Source: Microbaculum sp051390635 (GTDB lineage: Bacteria; Pseudomonadota; Alphaproteobacteria; Rhizobiales; Tepidamorphaceae). From it: DNA of 64,000 nt. The stretch lies in NCBI RefSeq assembly GCF_051390635.1, contig NZ_JBPODT010000003.1, positions 186,001-250,000 of the forward strand, written 5' to 3'. Shown piece by piece: positions 37,443-45,057 of this stretch. Numbering within the stretch: the stretch's first letter is position 1; every line of letters begins with the position of its first letter. The translations under genes were made by a program, and so were the position numbers. Below the pieces are notes generated by a model. That model was not told where the DNA came from. It saw only the letters and a list, made by a program, of their open reading frames with translations, and did no database searches.

Positions 37443-37466
37443 TCCTCCCATGGTTTGCAGGGAGGA
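37443..37466 (+). promoter_or_regulatory. Hairpin covering the ribosome binding site of the receiver gene
   Basis: TCCTCCC (37443-37449) and GGGAGGA (37460-37466) form a perfect 7-bp stem with a 10-base loop that holds an alternative ATG. The right arm is the Shine-Dalgarno sequence of TTG 37471, so folding of the mRNA would block translation. It may be a control point: coupling, temperature or an RNA-binding factor. It has not been tested. Confidence 0.65.
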
Positions 37467-37470
37467 TCGG

Positions 37471-37809
37471 TTGGCCTTCCACGTGATCGAGGACGATCCG
37501 GCGGTGGCTGATGCCCTTGTGCTGATGCTGAACGCATTCGGGCACGAGGCGCATGCCTATGTCGACGCCGAGACGTTTCTGTCCGCGGCGGCGCCACACG
37601 CGACGGATACCGTGGTCATCGACCTCGCTCTGCCGGGCATGAGCGGGGCCGATCTCGTGCGCCGTCTGCGCCTGAGCAATCCCGACACCAAGATCGTGGT
37701 GATCACCGGCCAGTCTCTGTCCAGGCTCGACAGCCAGCTCGAGGGTCTCGGCGTGACCCACCTGATCCGCAAGCCCGTCGAAGCCGACGCCATCCGCGAC
37801 CTCCTCTGA
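37471..37809 (+). CDS. Single-domain response regulator (FixT-like receiver)
   Basis: 112 residues comprising only a receiver domain: acidic pair in FHVIEDDPAVADA, phospho-acceptor Asp51 in VVIDLALPGMSG, and Lys in LIRKPVEADAI. There is no output domain. Start TTG 37471 has GGGAGGA 5 bases upstream; the in-frame ATG 37450 has none. It sits between fixJ and fixK, as a receiver gene does in Bradyrhizobium, and has its own FNR/FixK box. Caulobacter FixT, a FixK-induced single receiver, inhibits FixL, so a feedback role is likely. This version has no cysteine, so the Fe-S cluster reported for Caulobacter FixT is not expected. Confidence 0.83.
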   Translation: MAFHVIEDDPAVADALVLMLNAFGHEAHAYVDAETFLSAAAPHATDTVVIDLALPGMSGADLVRRLRLSNPDTKIVVITGQSLSRLDSQLEGLGVTHLIRKPVEADAIRDLL

Positions 37810-37844
37810 CCATCCTCGCCGGGACGCGGTCGATCCGGCCGCGT

Positions 37845-37867
37845 CTTACGGGAAATCACGTAAGTAG
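37845..37867 (+). promoter_or_regulatory. FixJ-type box upstream of fixK
   Basis: GTAAGTAG (37860-37867) matches the FixJ recognition sequence GTAMGTAG as I recall it from Sinorhizobium fixK. It overlaps an inverted repeat CTTACG-N8-CGTAAG (37845-37850 and 37859-37864). It lies 84-106 bp before the fixK start codon, leaving room for a promoter and leader. Confidence 0.75.
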
Positions 37868-37950
37868 CGGTCCGAATTGGCCGGTGTGGCCCGATTTGTT
37901 ACGCATGAAACATCATCCGGAGCGACACCGGAGCGGAGGAGAGGGCCACC

Positions 37951-38646
37951 ATGAACACCGTCGTCGACAGGTCACTGCTACAGGGCGCGACCCCGTTCGG
38001 CGGGTGTGGCGTTCTCGGCGCCGACGGCATGGACGGCAGGGACGACGTGATCCGCAGCGCGTGCGTCTCGCGTTACGGCCAGCACGACACCATCTTCTTC
38101 GAGGGCGACTGCGCCGACACGGTCTGCCAGGTCGTCGAGGGCGCGGTGATGCTCTACAAGCTGCTGCCCGACGGTCGCCGCCAGGTTGTCGAGCTGCTCG
38201 GCCCCGGCGACGTATTCGGCTTCGCCCAGGGCGAGTTCCGCGATTCCTCCGCCGAGACCCTGACGGCCACGCGCGTCCGCTTCTACGACCGCCGCCAAGC
38301 CGAGCGGTCCTGTTCGTTCCAGCGCGTTATCGCCCGCCAGATGCTGGTGCAGCTCGAGGCCATGCACGAGCATGCCGTGCTGCTCGGCCGCATGTCGGCG
38401 ATGGAACGGGTGGCGCGCTTCCTGCTCAGGCTGGCGGTCCATGTCGCCGGCGAGACGAGCGAGCCCGAGGTCGTGCGCCTGTCCATGACCCGGCAGGAGA
38501 TCGCCGACTATCTCGGCCTCACCATCGAAACGGTTTCCCGGTCCTTCTCCGAGTTGCGCCGCCGCGGCGTGATCGTTCTCGAGAAGCAGGACCGCGTGCG
38601 CATCGCCAACCAGCGCGCAATGGAGGATCTGGCGATCGCCTGCTGA
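37951..38646 (+). CDS. fixK: Crp/Fnr family regulator FixK
   Basis: 231 residues: an N-terminal cyclic-nucleotide-binding-like beta barrel (~35-120), a dimerisation helix (~125-160) and a winged helix-turn-helix (~178-225). The recognition helix IETVSRSF has Glu193, Ser196 and Arg197, the residues that read TTGAT half-sites. The cysteine cluster of Fe-S FNR (CxxCx5C plus a fourth) is not present, so it is a FixK and does not sense O2 itself. Where Bradyrhizobium FixK2 has its redox-reactive Cys183, this protein has Thr180 (by eye alignment). It has a FixJ box upstream and a terminator downstream; targets include ccoNOQP. Confidence 0.92.
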   Translation: MNTVVDRSLLQGATPFGGCGVLGADGMDGRDDVIRSACVSRYGQHDTIFFEGDCADTVCQVVEGAVMLYKLLPDGRRQVVELLGPGDVFGFAQGEFRDSSAETLTATRVRFYDRRQAERSCSFQRVIARQMLVQLEAMHEHAVLLGRMSAMERVARFLLRLAVHVAGETSEPEVVRLSMTRQEIADYLGLTIETVSRSFSELRRRGVIVLEKQDRVRIANQRAMEDLAIAC

Positions 38647-38695
38647 CGAAATTCGCCGCGCCTTCGGGCCCGGCGTCCACGTCCTCTTGCCAACT

Positions 38696-38728
38696 GCGCC
38701 GAACCTCCGGGTCCGGCGCTTTCTTTTT
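38696..38728 (+). terminator. Rho-independent terminator of fixK
   Basis: GCGCCG-A-ACC, loop TCCG, GGT-C-CGGCGC (38696-38719) is directly followed by TTTCTTTTT. The stem has nine pairs and one mismatch. It lies 50 bp after the fixK stop. Confidence 0.92.
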
Positions 38729-38750
38729 GCAGGCGGGGGATCTCTTCCCC

Positions 38751-38841
38751 CCGCTCATCCCCGCGAAAGCGGGAATCCGGGAGCTGTTTGGCGGAGCCGT
38801 GCCCTACGCAACCCGATCCCCGCTTTCGCGGGAACGAGCGG
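38751..38841. repeat. Long imperfect palindrome between fixK and hemN
   Basis: Two ~27-base arms, the left containing CCCGCGAAAGCGGGAAT and the right its complement with a few changes, are joined by a ~37-base loop. Arms of this type are dispersed in Hyphomicrobiales genomes. It lies between the convergent fixK and hemN genes, downstream of the fixK terminator, and may also stop transcription from the hemN side. Confidence 0.8.
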
Positions 38842-38865
38842 ATGGGGCGATGACCGGACGAAAGC

Positions 38866-40215
38866 CTACACGGCCACCGAGTGCCGCGCCGCGCCCTGCG
38901 GCAGATAGGCGTCGAAGGCCGAGGCGACGAGGCGCACGAACATGCGCCTGTCGTCGGGCACAACGATGCGTGCGCCATCCCTGACGGCGATGCCGTCGTC
39001 GATCAGCGGCTCCAGCGCCGCGTCGGCGTCGGCGAGCGTCTCGGCCGCCAGCCCGTGACGGGCGAAGACCGCCTCGGCGTCGACCGCGAAGTCGCACATC
39101 AGCCGCTCGATGATCTCGGCGCGGGCGCGGTCCTGACCGCTCAGCACCTTGCCGCGCGCGATCGGTAGGCGGCCGGCCTCGATCGCCCGCCGCCAGCCGC
39201 CGACATCGGCCGCGTTCTGGACGTAGCCCTGCGGCAGCCTGCCGATGGACGAGGCGCCGAAGCCGATCAGCGCGTCGGCCGGATCGGTGGTGTAGCCCTG
39301 GAAATTGCGCCGCAGCGTGCCCGTTCGTGCGGCGATGGCGAGGGGATCGTCCGGGCGGGCGAAATGGTCGATGCCGACCGGCACGTAGCCGTGCGCCACC
39401 AGGCGGGCGGCGGCGGCCTCGGCCTGCTCGATCCGCTCCACGGCGCCGGGCAGGGCGGCGGCGTCGATCAGCCGCTGGTGCGTCTTCATCCACGGCACGT
39501 GCGCGTAGCCGAACAGTGCGATCCGCGCCGGCGCCAGAGCCGCGGCGAGGTCGGCGCTGCGCTCGACCTCCTTCGCCGTCTGGTGCGGCAGGCCGTACAT
39601 CAGGTCCATGTTGATGGCGCCGATGCCCGCGCGCGTCAGCGCCTCGACCACCTCGACGACGCGGCGGTGGCTCTGGACGCGGCCGATCGCCGCCTGGACC
39701 GTCGGGTTGAAGTCCTGCACCCCGAGGCTGGCGCGGTTGACGCCGGCCCGCGCCAGCGAGGCCACGAGCGCCGGCGTTACCGTGCGCGGATCGAGCTCGA
39801 TGGCGTGCTCGGCATCTGCGGTGACGTCGAAGCGCGACCGCACCAGGTCGGCCAGCGCCTGGAAATCGTCGGGATCGAGCAGGCTCGGGGTGCCGCCGCC
39901 CCAGTGCAGGTGGACGAGCCGCCGCCTGCCGCCGAGCCGGTCGGCGGCCAGCGCGATCTCGCGCTTCAGCGTGTCTGCGTATTCCGCCACCGGCTCCGGC
40001 CGGCGCACGGCCTTGGTGTGGCAGCCGCAATAGTGGCACATCGATCGGCAATAGGGCACGTGCAGGTAGACCGACACGCGGGCCTCGGCGGGCAGGGCCG
40101 CCAGCCAGTCGTCGGTGCCTTGCGCGTCGACCGGGTCGGTGAAGTGCGGCGCCGTCGGATACGAGGTGTAGCGCGGCACGTTGCGGGTGGCATAGTGGAT
40201 CAGGTGCGGGTCCAT
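38866..40215 (-). CDS. hemN: Oxygen-independent coproporphyrinogen III oxidase HemN
   Basis: 449-residue radical SAM enzyme converting coproporphyrinogen III to protoporphyrinogen IX without oxygen. The Fe-S cluster motif is HVPYCRSMCHYCGC (Cys56, Cys60, Cys63, with Cys65). The start RYTSYPTAPHF and the segment LHWGGGTPSLL are characteristic of true HemN rather than HemW. It is encoded beside fixK and has a partial FNR-like site upstream, fitting induction at low oxygen, when the O2-dependent HemF fails. The start is ATG 40215. Confidence 0.94.
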   Translation of the reverse strand: MDPHLIHYATRNVPRYTSYPTAPHFTDPVDAQGTDDWLAALPAEARVSVYLHVPYCRSMCHYCGCHTKAVRRPEPVAEYADTLKREIALAADRLGGRRRLVHLHWGGGTPSLLDPDDFQALADLVRSRFDVTADAEHAIELDPRTVTPALVASLARAGVNRASLGVQDFNPTVQAAIGRVQSHRRVVEVVEALTRAGIGAINMDLMYGLPHQTAKEVERSADLAAALAPARIALFGYAHVPWMKTHQRLIDAAALPGAVERIEQAEAAAARLVAHGYVPVGIDHFARPDDPLAIAARTGTLRRNFQGYTTDPADALIGFGASSIGRLPQGYVQNAADVGGWRRAIEAGRLPIARGKVLSGQDRARAEIIERLMCDFAVDAEAVFARHGLAAETLADADAALEPLIDDGIAVRDGARIVVPDDRRMFVRLVASAFDAYLPQGAARHSVAV

Positions 40216-40250
40216 GGCTGGATCTTCGCTCGTTTGGGCCGCTTATGTCT

Positions 40251-40264
40251 TTGATATGCCTCAT
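40251..40264 (-). promoter_or_regulatory. Weak FNR/FixK-like site upstream of hemN
   Basis: TTGAT-ATGC-CTCAT has one perfect half-site and two mismatches in the other. It lies 36-49 bp before the hemN start. Control of hemN by FNR/FixK is common in related bacteria, but this site alone is weak evidence. Confidence 0.35.
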
Positions 40265-40408
40265 GTTCGCGCGAACGGCATAGCGGCCATGTGCCGTCTA
40301 ATATGGCGCGCCGCGCGGTTCGGTCCTATTGTGTAAAACCCTTACGTATCCCGGCGCCGCGGCGGTCCTCCGGATGCGTCGTCCGTCCTTCCGAACACGG
40401 AGTTCCCG

Positions 40409-41518
40409 GTGTCTGGGCTGCCCTCCCGGCAAGACCTGATACGCGACCTGCGAAAGCTCGTCCTGACGCTGGCGCTAACCGGCGCCGGCGGGACGCTGTT
40501 CGCGCTCGCCGGGCTGCCGGTGCCGTGGATCTCCGGCCCGATGATCGTCGTGGCGGCGGCGGCGCTTTTCGACGCACCGGTGGATATTCCGCGCTGGCTG
40601 CGCGAGATCGTCTTCTTCTTCCTCGGCCTCAACATCGGCTCGGCGGTGACGCCGGAAGCGCTCGCCGGCGTCGTCGCGTGGCCTGCTTCGCTGCTGGTGT
40701 TGGTCATCGGCCTGCCCGTGCTGGTGGCCGGCTGCGCCCTGCCGCTGATCCGCTGGCGCGGCTGGCGTCGCGACGACGCCCTGATGGCGAGCATGCCCGG
40801 CGCCCTGTCGTTGGTCCTCGCGCTGGCCGACGCGACCGACGCGGACGTGCCGCGCATCGCGCTCGTGCAGGCGCTGCGTGTCGCGATCCTGGTCGCCCTG
40901 GTGCCGCCGATGATCAGCCTGACGTCCGGCGTCGACCTGACGGCCGCCCTGCCGCAGCACGCCATCCCCGGCGTCTACGACATCGCGCTGCTGGTCGTCG
41001 GCGGGCTGGCCGCGACGGTGCTGATCCGGCTGACGCGCTTTCCCGCCGCTGGGCTGATGGGGGCGCTGGTCGCCAGCGCCGCCCTGCATGCGACCGACGT
41101 GGTGACGGCGGTGATGCCCAACTGGCTGCTGATGAGCGCCTTCGCGGTGCTGGGCGCGGGGATCGGGGCGCGCTTCGCCGGCATGGGCTGGAGGCGCTTC
41201 CGCAGCGGCCTGTTCGATGCCCTGATGACCTTCGCCATCGGCTTCGCCATCTCGCTGGCGACCGCGATCGTGGCCACGGTCTGGCTGGGCTTCCCCTTCG
41301 GCCAGACCGTTCTCGCGTTCTCGCCGGGCGCCTTCGAGGCGATGGTCGTGCTCGCCTTCCTGCTCGGCCTCGACGCCGCCTATGTCGGCGCCCATCACAC
41401 CGTGCGCTTCGTCGCGCTGGTGCTGCTGGCGCCGGTGGTGTTCCGGCGGCGCCCCGGTAACAGTGACGGTAATGGTGACGGCGGCGGCGACGGCGCTGGC
41501 GCCCCTACAGCGTCTTGA
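40409..41518 (+). CDS. AbrB family membrane protein (TIGR03082-type, 'ammonia monooxygenase' family)
   Basis: 369 residues with about 9-10 membrane helices arranged as two similar halves. The first has GLPVPWISGPMIVVAAAALF and FFFLGLNIGSAVTPE; the second has VFRRRP after LGLDAAYVGAHHTVRFVALV. This is the AbrB-duplication family, misnamed as transcriptional regulators or ammonia monooxygenases; function is unknown, possibly transport. The start is GTG 40409. It is divergent from hemN. The 3' end overlaps the convergent hpaI gene by 14 bp, and the C-terminus is a Gly/Asp/Asn-rich tail encoded by GGTGACGGC-like repeats. Confidence 0.85.
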   Translation: MSGLPSRQDLIRDLRKLVLTLALTGAGGTLFALAGLPVPWISGPMIVVAAAALFDAPVDIPRWLREIVFFFLGLNIGSAVTPEALAGVVAWPASLLVLVIGLPVLVAGCALPLIRWRGWRRDDALMASMPGALSLVLALADATDADVPRIALVQALRVAILVALVPPMISLTSGVDLTAALPQHAIPGVYDIALLVVGGLAATVLIRLTRFPAAGLMGALVASAALHATDVVTAVMPNWLLMSAFAVLGAGIGARFAGMGWRRFRSGLFDALMTFAIGFAISLATAIVATVWLGFPFGQTVLAFSPGAFEAMVVLAFLLGLDAAYVGAHHTVRFVALVLLAPVVFRRRPGNSDGNGDGGGDGAGAPTAS

Positions 41519-42272
41519 ACGTCTTCGCCAGGGCGTCGGCGCCCTTGGTGAGCAGGCCGACATCCGAGCCGACGGCGACGAAGCAGTAACCCCAGTCGAT
41601 ATAGCGCCGCGCCTCGTCGTGGTTGGAGGTCAGGATGCCGGCCGGCTTGCCCACGGCCTTCAGGCGGGTGACGGCGTGCTCGATCGCCGCCTGCACCTCC
41701 GGGTGCCCCATGTTGCCGAGGTGGCCCATCGAGGCGGACAGGTCGTTGGGGCCGATGAACACCCCGTCGACGCCCTCGACGGTGGCGATTTCGTCGATCT
41801 GCGCCAGCGCCTCGCCGGTCTCGATCTGCACCAGCACGCAGATTTCCGCATTCGCCTTGTTGAGATAGCCGGCGACGCGGCCGTAGCGGCTCGCCCGCGC
41901 CGAACCGGCGGCGCCGCGAATGCCCTCGGGCGGATACTTGGCGGCCGCCACCGCCTGCCGCGCTTCCTCCGGCGTCTGCACGAAGGGCACGAGGATCGAC
42001 TGGGCGCCGGTATCGAGCACGCGCTTGATCAGCACCGCGTCGTTCCAGGCCGGCCGCACGATCGGTGTCGCGCTGCCCGCCTGCGCGGCCTGCTGCAGCG
42101 CGACGATCTCGGCAATGTCGTTCGGCGCGTGCTCCATGTCGAACAGGATCCAGTCGAAACCGGAATCGGAGATGATCTCCGCCGCCGTGTTGCTGGACAG
42201 GCTCGACCACAGTCCGATCTGGCGCGTTCCCGCGGCAATGGCGTGCTTGAAGGCGTTTCGGTTCAGATCCAT
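41505..42272 (-). CDS. hpaI: 4-hydroxy-2-oxo-heptane-1,7-dioate aldolase (HpaI/HpcH family)
   Basis: 255 residues. Class II aldolase of the HpcH/HpaI family: GLWSSLSSNTAAEIISDSGFDW at the start, the conserved LFDMEHAPND (His and acidic residue), metal-ligand Glu in VQIETGEALA and Asp in FIGPNDLSASMGH. In homoprotocatechuate catabolism it splits the C7 intermediate to pyruvate and succinate semialdehyde. It is the last gene of the hpa cluster, 292 bp after hpaH. A different 2-keto-acid aldolase of this family is possible, but the neighbours favour HpaI. Confidence 0.9.
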   Translation of the reverse strand: MDLNRNAFKHAIAAGTRQIGLWSSLSSNTAAEIISDSGFDWILFDMEHAPNDIAEIVALQQAAQAGSATPIVRPAWNDAVLIKRVLDTGAQSILVPFVQTPEEARQAVAAAKYPPEGIRGAAGSARASRYGRVAGYLNKANAEICVLVQIETGEALAQIDEIATVEGVDGVFIGPNDLSASMGHLGNMGHPEVQAAIEHAVTRLKAVGKPAGILTSNHDEARRYIDWGYCFVAVGSDVGLLTKGADALAKTFKTL

Positions 42273-42391
42273 CGGTTCCGTATCCTCATTGTATGGAAGC
42301 AGCCGGGCTCGTCAGTCGCGCCCGTGGCCCGAATGACGCATGGGCGCAATCCGGAAGGCGCGGCTCCGGGTCTTTCCGCCGCCCCCTTGTT

Positions 42392-42522
42392 GTTCGGCGC
42401 CACCCCTACGGTTCGGCGCCACCGCCCCATAGGCCCCGGATCAGGTCCGGTGCACCAGGCCGGCGCGTGTGGCAGTGTCCCTCCGGCGCGACAGGCCGCG
42501 TGTCCCGGACGTGATCCGGGAC
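42392..42522. repeat. Short repeats in hpaI-hpaH gap
   Basis: GTTCGGCGCCACC occurs twice (42392-42404 and 42411-42423). Downstream, GTCCCGGA-N5-TCCGGGAC (42502-42522) is a palindrome of the type dispersed in this group of bacteria. They occupy the unusually long 292-bp gap between hpaI and hpaH, where no gene was found. Confidence 0.7.
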
Positions 42523-42564
42523 CCATGCAGCCGGCCGGCACCTGCAAGACGGCGCGCATGGTCC

Positions 42565-43347
42565 TCAGACGAACTGGATGGCGACGTCGCCGAGCGGGCC
42601 GAAATCGGCGTGCAGCGTGTCGCCCTTCTCCGCCCAGACGGGCCGGATGAAGGAGCCCGAAAGCATGATGTGGCCGGGTTCCAGCGTCACGTCGAAGGGG
42701 GCGAGCTTGTTGGCGAGCCAGGCGATGCCGAGCGCGGGATGGCCGAGCACGCCGGCGGCGATGCCGGTCTCCTCGATCTCCGCGTTGCGGTACATGATGC
42801 CGCCGACCCAGCGCAGGTCTACGTCCATAGGCCCGACCGGCTTGCCGCCGATGACGATGCCGGCCGCCGCCCCGTTGTCGGAGACGGTGTCGTAGATCTT
42901 GCGCGGGTTCTGCACCCGCGCGTCGATGATCTCGATCGAGGGAACGACGTATTCGGTGGCGCGCAGCACGTCGAGCAGGCCGACATTCGGGCCCTTCAGC
43001 GGCTTCGCCAGCACGAAGGCGAGTTCCAGTTCCACCCGCGGCACGCAGTAGTCGGCGTGCGTCACCTTGGCCCCGTCGGCGATCATCATGTCGTCGAACA
43101 GGTGGCCGTAGTCGGGCTCGTCGATCATCGAGGAGCGCTGCATCGCCTTGGAGGTCAGGCCGATCTTGTGGCCGATCAGCCGGGCGCCGGCCTTCATCCG
43201 CCGCGCCGCCACCGCGTTCTGGATCGCATAGGCGTCCTCGATGGTGATGTCGGGCCAGGTGGTCGACAACTGGACGACCGGCGTGCGGGTGCGCTCGGCC
43301 TCCTGCAGCAGGTCGGCGGCTTTCTGGCGGTCGGCGTCTGACAGCAT
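42565..43347 (-). CDS. hpaH: 2-oxo-hept-4-ene-1,7-dioate hydratase
   Basis: 260 residues of the FAH/hydratase family (MhpD/HpaH type). Visible family segments are GHKIGLTSKAMQRSSMIDEPDYGHLFDD (residues ~58-85), with the acidic metal ligands in PRVELELAFVLAKPLKG and the later GVLGHPALGIAWLANKL. It adds water to 2-oxo-hept-4-ene-1,7-dioate to give the substrate of HpaI. GAGAGGGAA precedes the ATG at 43347. It lies in the order dioxygenase - CMD - dehydrogenase - hydratase - aldolase. Confidence 0.9.
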   Translation of the reverse strand: MLSDADRQKAADLLQEAERTRTPVVQLSTTWPDITIEDAYAIQNAVAARRMKAGARLIGHKIGLTSKAMQRSSMIDEPDYGHLFDDMMIADGAKVTHADYCVPRVELELAFVLAKPLKGPNVGLLDVLRATEYVVPSIEIIDARVQNPRKIYDTVSDNGAAAGIVIGGKPVGPMDVDLRWVGGIMYRNAEIEETGIAAGVLGHPALGIAWLANKLAPFDVTLEPGHIMLSGSFIRPVWAEKGDTLHADFGPLGDVAIQFV

Positions 43348-43418
43348 GGGGTTCCCTCTCGATTTTTTATCTGTTTGGAAATTTGCCGCTAAGGGAGGCG
43401 TGCATCAACTCGTTTCGA

Positions 43419-43517
43419 CCTCATCCTGAGGAGGGCGCCGTTGCGCCCGTCTCGAAGGATGTGCCGGGAAGCCGCATCCTTCGAGACGCCGCCGGCCGGC
43501 GGCTCCTCGGGACGAGG
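43419..43517. repeat. 99-bp palindromic element between hpaH and hpaE
   Basis: The inner arms CGTCTCGAAGGATG (43448-43461) and CATCCTTCGAGACG (43475-43488) are perfect complements of 14 bases. Outer arms CCTCATCCTGAGGAG (43419-43433) and CTCCTCGGGACGAGG (43503-43517) pair with two mismatches. The form is that of the dispersed palindromic elements with CTCATCCTGAGGAG ends seen in Hyphomicrobiales. Confidence 0.88.
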
Positions 43518-43542
43518 CTTCCAACTCGGATCGTCGGCGATC

Positions 43543-45057
43543 TCACAGCTTGATGCAGACGTTCTTGAGCTCGGTATAGAATTCCAGCGAATAGGTGCCG
43601 CCCTCACGGCCGATGCCGGATTGCTTGGCACCGCCGAACGGCGTCCTCAGGTCGCGCAGGAACCAGCTGTTGACCCAGACGATGCCTGCCTCGATCCGGC
43701 CCGCGACGCGATGGGCGCGGGTGAGGTTGGTCGTCCACACGCTGGCCGCCAGCCCGTAGCCGGTGGCGTTGGCACGGGCGATCGCCTCGGCCTCGTCGTC
43801 GAACGGGGCGATATGGCAGCACGGCCCGAAGATCTCCTCGGTCACGGTCGCCGCGTCGTCGGGCAGACCCGTCCAGATCGTCGGCTGCACCCACGTTCCC
43901 CCCGCCAGGCCGGCGGGCATGTCGGGAACGCCGCCGCCGGTGACGACGGTCGCGCCTTCCTCCACCGCCTTGCGGTAATAGGACAGCACCTTGCCGCGGT
44001 GCTCCTCGCTGATCAGCGGGCCCATGCCGGTCTCGGGATCGTCCGGCGCGCCGAGCTTCATCGCTTCGGCACCCTTTTTCAGTGCTTCGACGAAGGCCTC
44101 GAAGATCGGCCGTTCCACATAGACGCGCTCGGTGCCCAGGCAGACCTGGCCGCAATTAGCGAAGCAGGAGCGCAGCGTGCCCTCGATCGCCTTGTCGAAA
44201 TCGCAGTCGGCGAAGACGAGAGCAGGGTTCTTGCCGCCCATCTCCAGCGACACCGGCCGCGCCCCGTCGGCGGCCGCCTTCATGATCACCGCGCCGGTCC
44301 TGGTCTCGCCGGTGAAGGTGATGGCGTCGACGTCGGGATGTTTCGTCAGGAACTCGCCGGCCGAGTCCGGCCCGAAGCCGTGCACCACGTTGTAGACGCC
44401 CCTGGGGATGCCGACCGCGTTCATCACCTCGCCCAGCAGCGCCGCGGTCTGCGGGGTCTCCTCCGACGGCTTCACCACCACGGTGTTGCCGCAGGCCAGC
44501 GCCGGGCCGACCTTCCAGGTCATCAGCAGCAGCGGCAGGTTCCACGGGCATATTGCCGCGACGACGCCGACCGGCGCGCGCACCGCGTAGTTGAGCGCGC
44601 CTTGCCCGTCCGGCGTCGCCGTCTCGAACACCTCGCCGGGCACGTTCTTCACCACGTCGGCGAAGATCTTGAAGTTCGCCGCCCCGCGCGGGATGTCGAT
44701 ATGGCTGGCCAGGCTCAACGGCTTGCCGGTGTCGGCGACCTCGGCCTCGAGAAAATCGTCGAAGCGCCGGTTGATCTCGTCGGCGACGCCGTACAGCAGG
44801 TCGGTGCGCTCGGAAAGCGTCAGCGACGCCCACGGTCCGTGCAGCGCGGCGCGGGCGGCCTTCACCGCGGCATCCACCTCGTCGCGGCCGGCCTCGGCCA
44901 CGCGGGCGATCAGCGCCCCGCTGACCGGCGAGCGCTTGTCGAAGAAGTGCCCGCTGGCGCCGACATAGGCGCCGTCGATGAAGTTGAGGACGTCCCTTAC
45001 CGGCGAGTCCGTGGCCGGTATTTCGGCGGTGGGGGCGGAGCTAGCGACCTTCTGCAT
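43543..45057 (-). CDS. hpaE: 5-carboxymethyl-2-hydroxymuconate semialdehyde dehydrogenase
   Basis: 504-residue aldehyde dehydrogenase. The NAD-binding and catalytic parts are standard: PWNLPLLLMTWKVGPALACG, the Glu segment SLEMGGKNPALVFADCD, and the nucleophile Cys in CFANCGQVCLGTERVYVERP (~residue 303). In the homoprotocatechuate pathway it oxidises the ring-cleavage semialdehyde to the dicarboxylic acid. The start overlaps the end of the CMD-like gene by 17 bp, showing tight coupling. The assignment to HpaE among ALDHs rests on the subfamily resemblance and on the hpa neighbours. Confidence 0.9.
   Translation of the reverse strand: MQKVASSAPTAEIPATDSPVRDVLNFIDGAYVGASGHFFDKRSPVSGALIARVAEAGRDEVDAAVKAARAALHGPWASLTLSERTDLLYGVADEINRRFDDFLEAEVADTGKPLSLASHIDIPRGAANFKIFADVVKNVPGEVFETATPDGQGALNYAVRAPVGVVAAICPWNLPLLLMTWKVGPALACGNTVVVKPSEETPQTAALLGEVMNAVGIPRGVYNVVHGFGPDSAGEFLTKHPDVDAITFTGETRTGAVIMKAAADGARPVSLEMGGKNPALVFADCDFDKAIEGTLRSCFANCGQVCLGTERVYVERPIFEAFVEALKKGAEAMKLGAPDDPETGMGPLISEEHRGKVLSYYRKAVEEGATVVTGGGVPDMPAGLAGGTWVQPTIWTGLPDDAATVTEEIFGPCCHIAPFDDEAEAIARANATGYGLAASVWTTNLTRAHRVAGRIEAGIVWVNSWFLRDLRTPFGGAKQSGIGREGGTYSLEFYTELKNVCIKL

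Noticed and set aside
37402..37470. Longer receiver protein starting at TTG 37402 or ATG 37450
   Set aside because: TTG 37402 is inside the FNR/FixK box and the ATG has no ribosome site. GGGAGGA fits TTG 37471.
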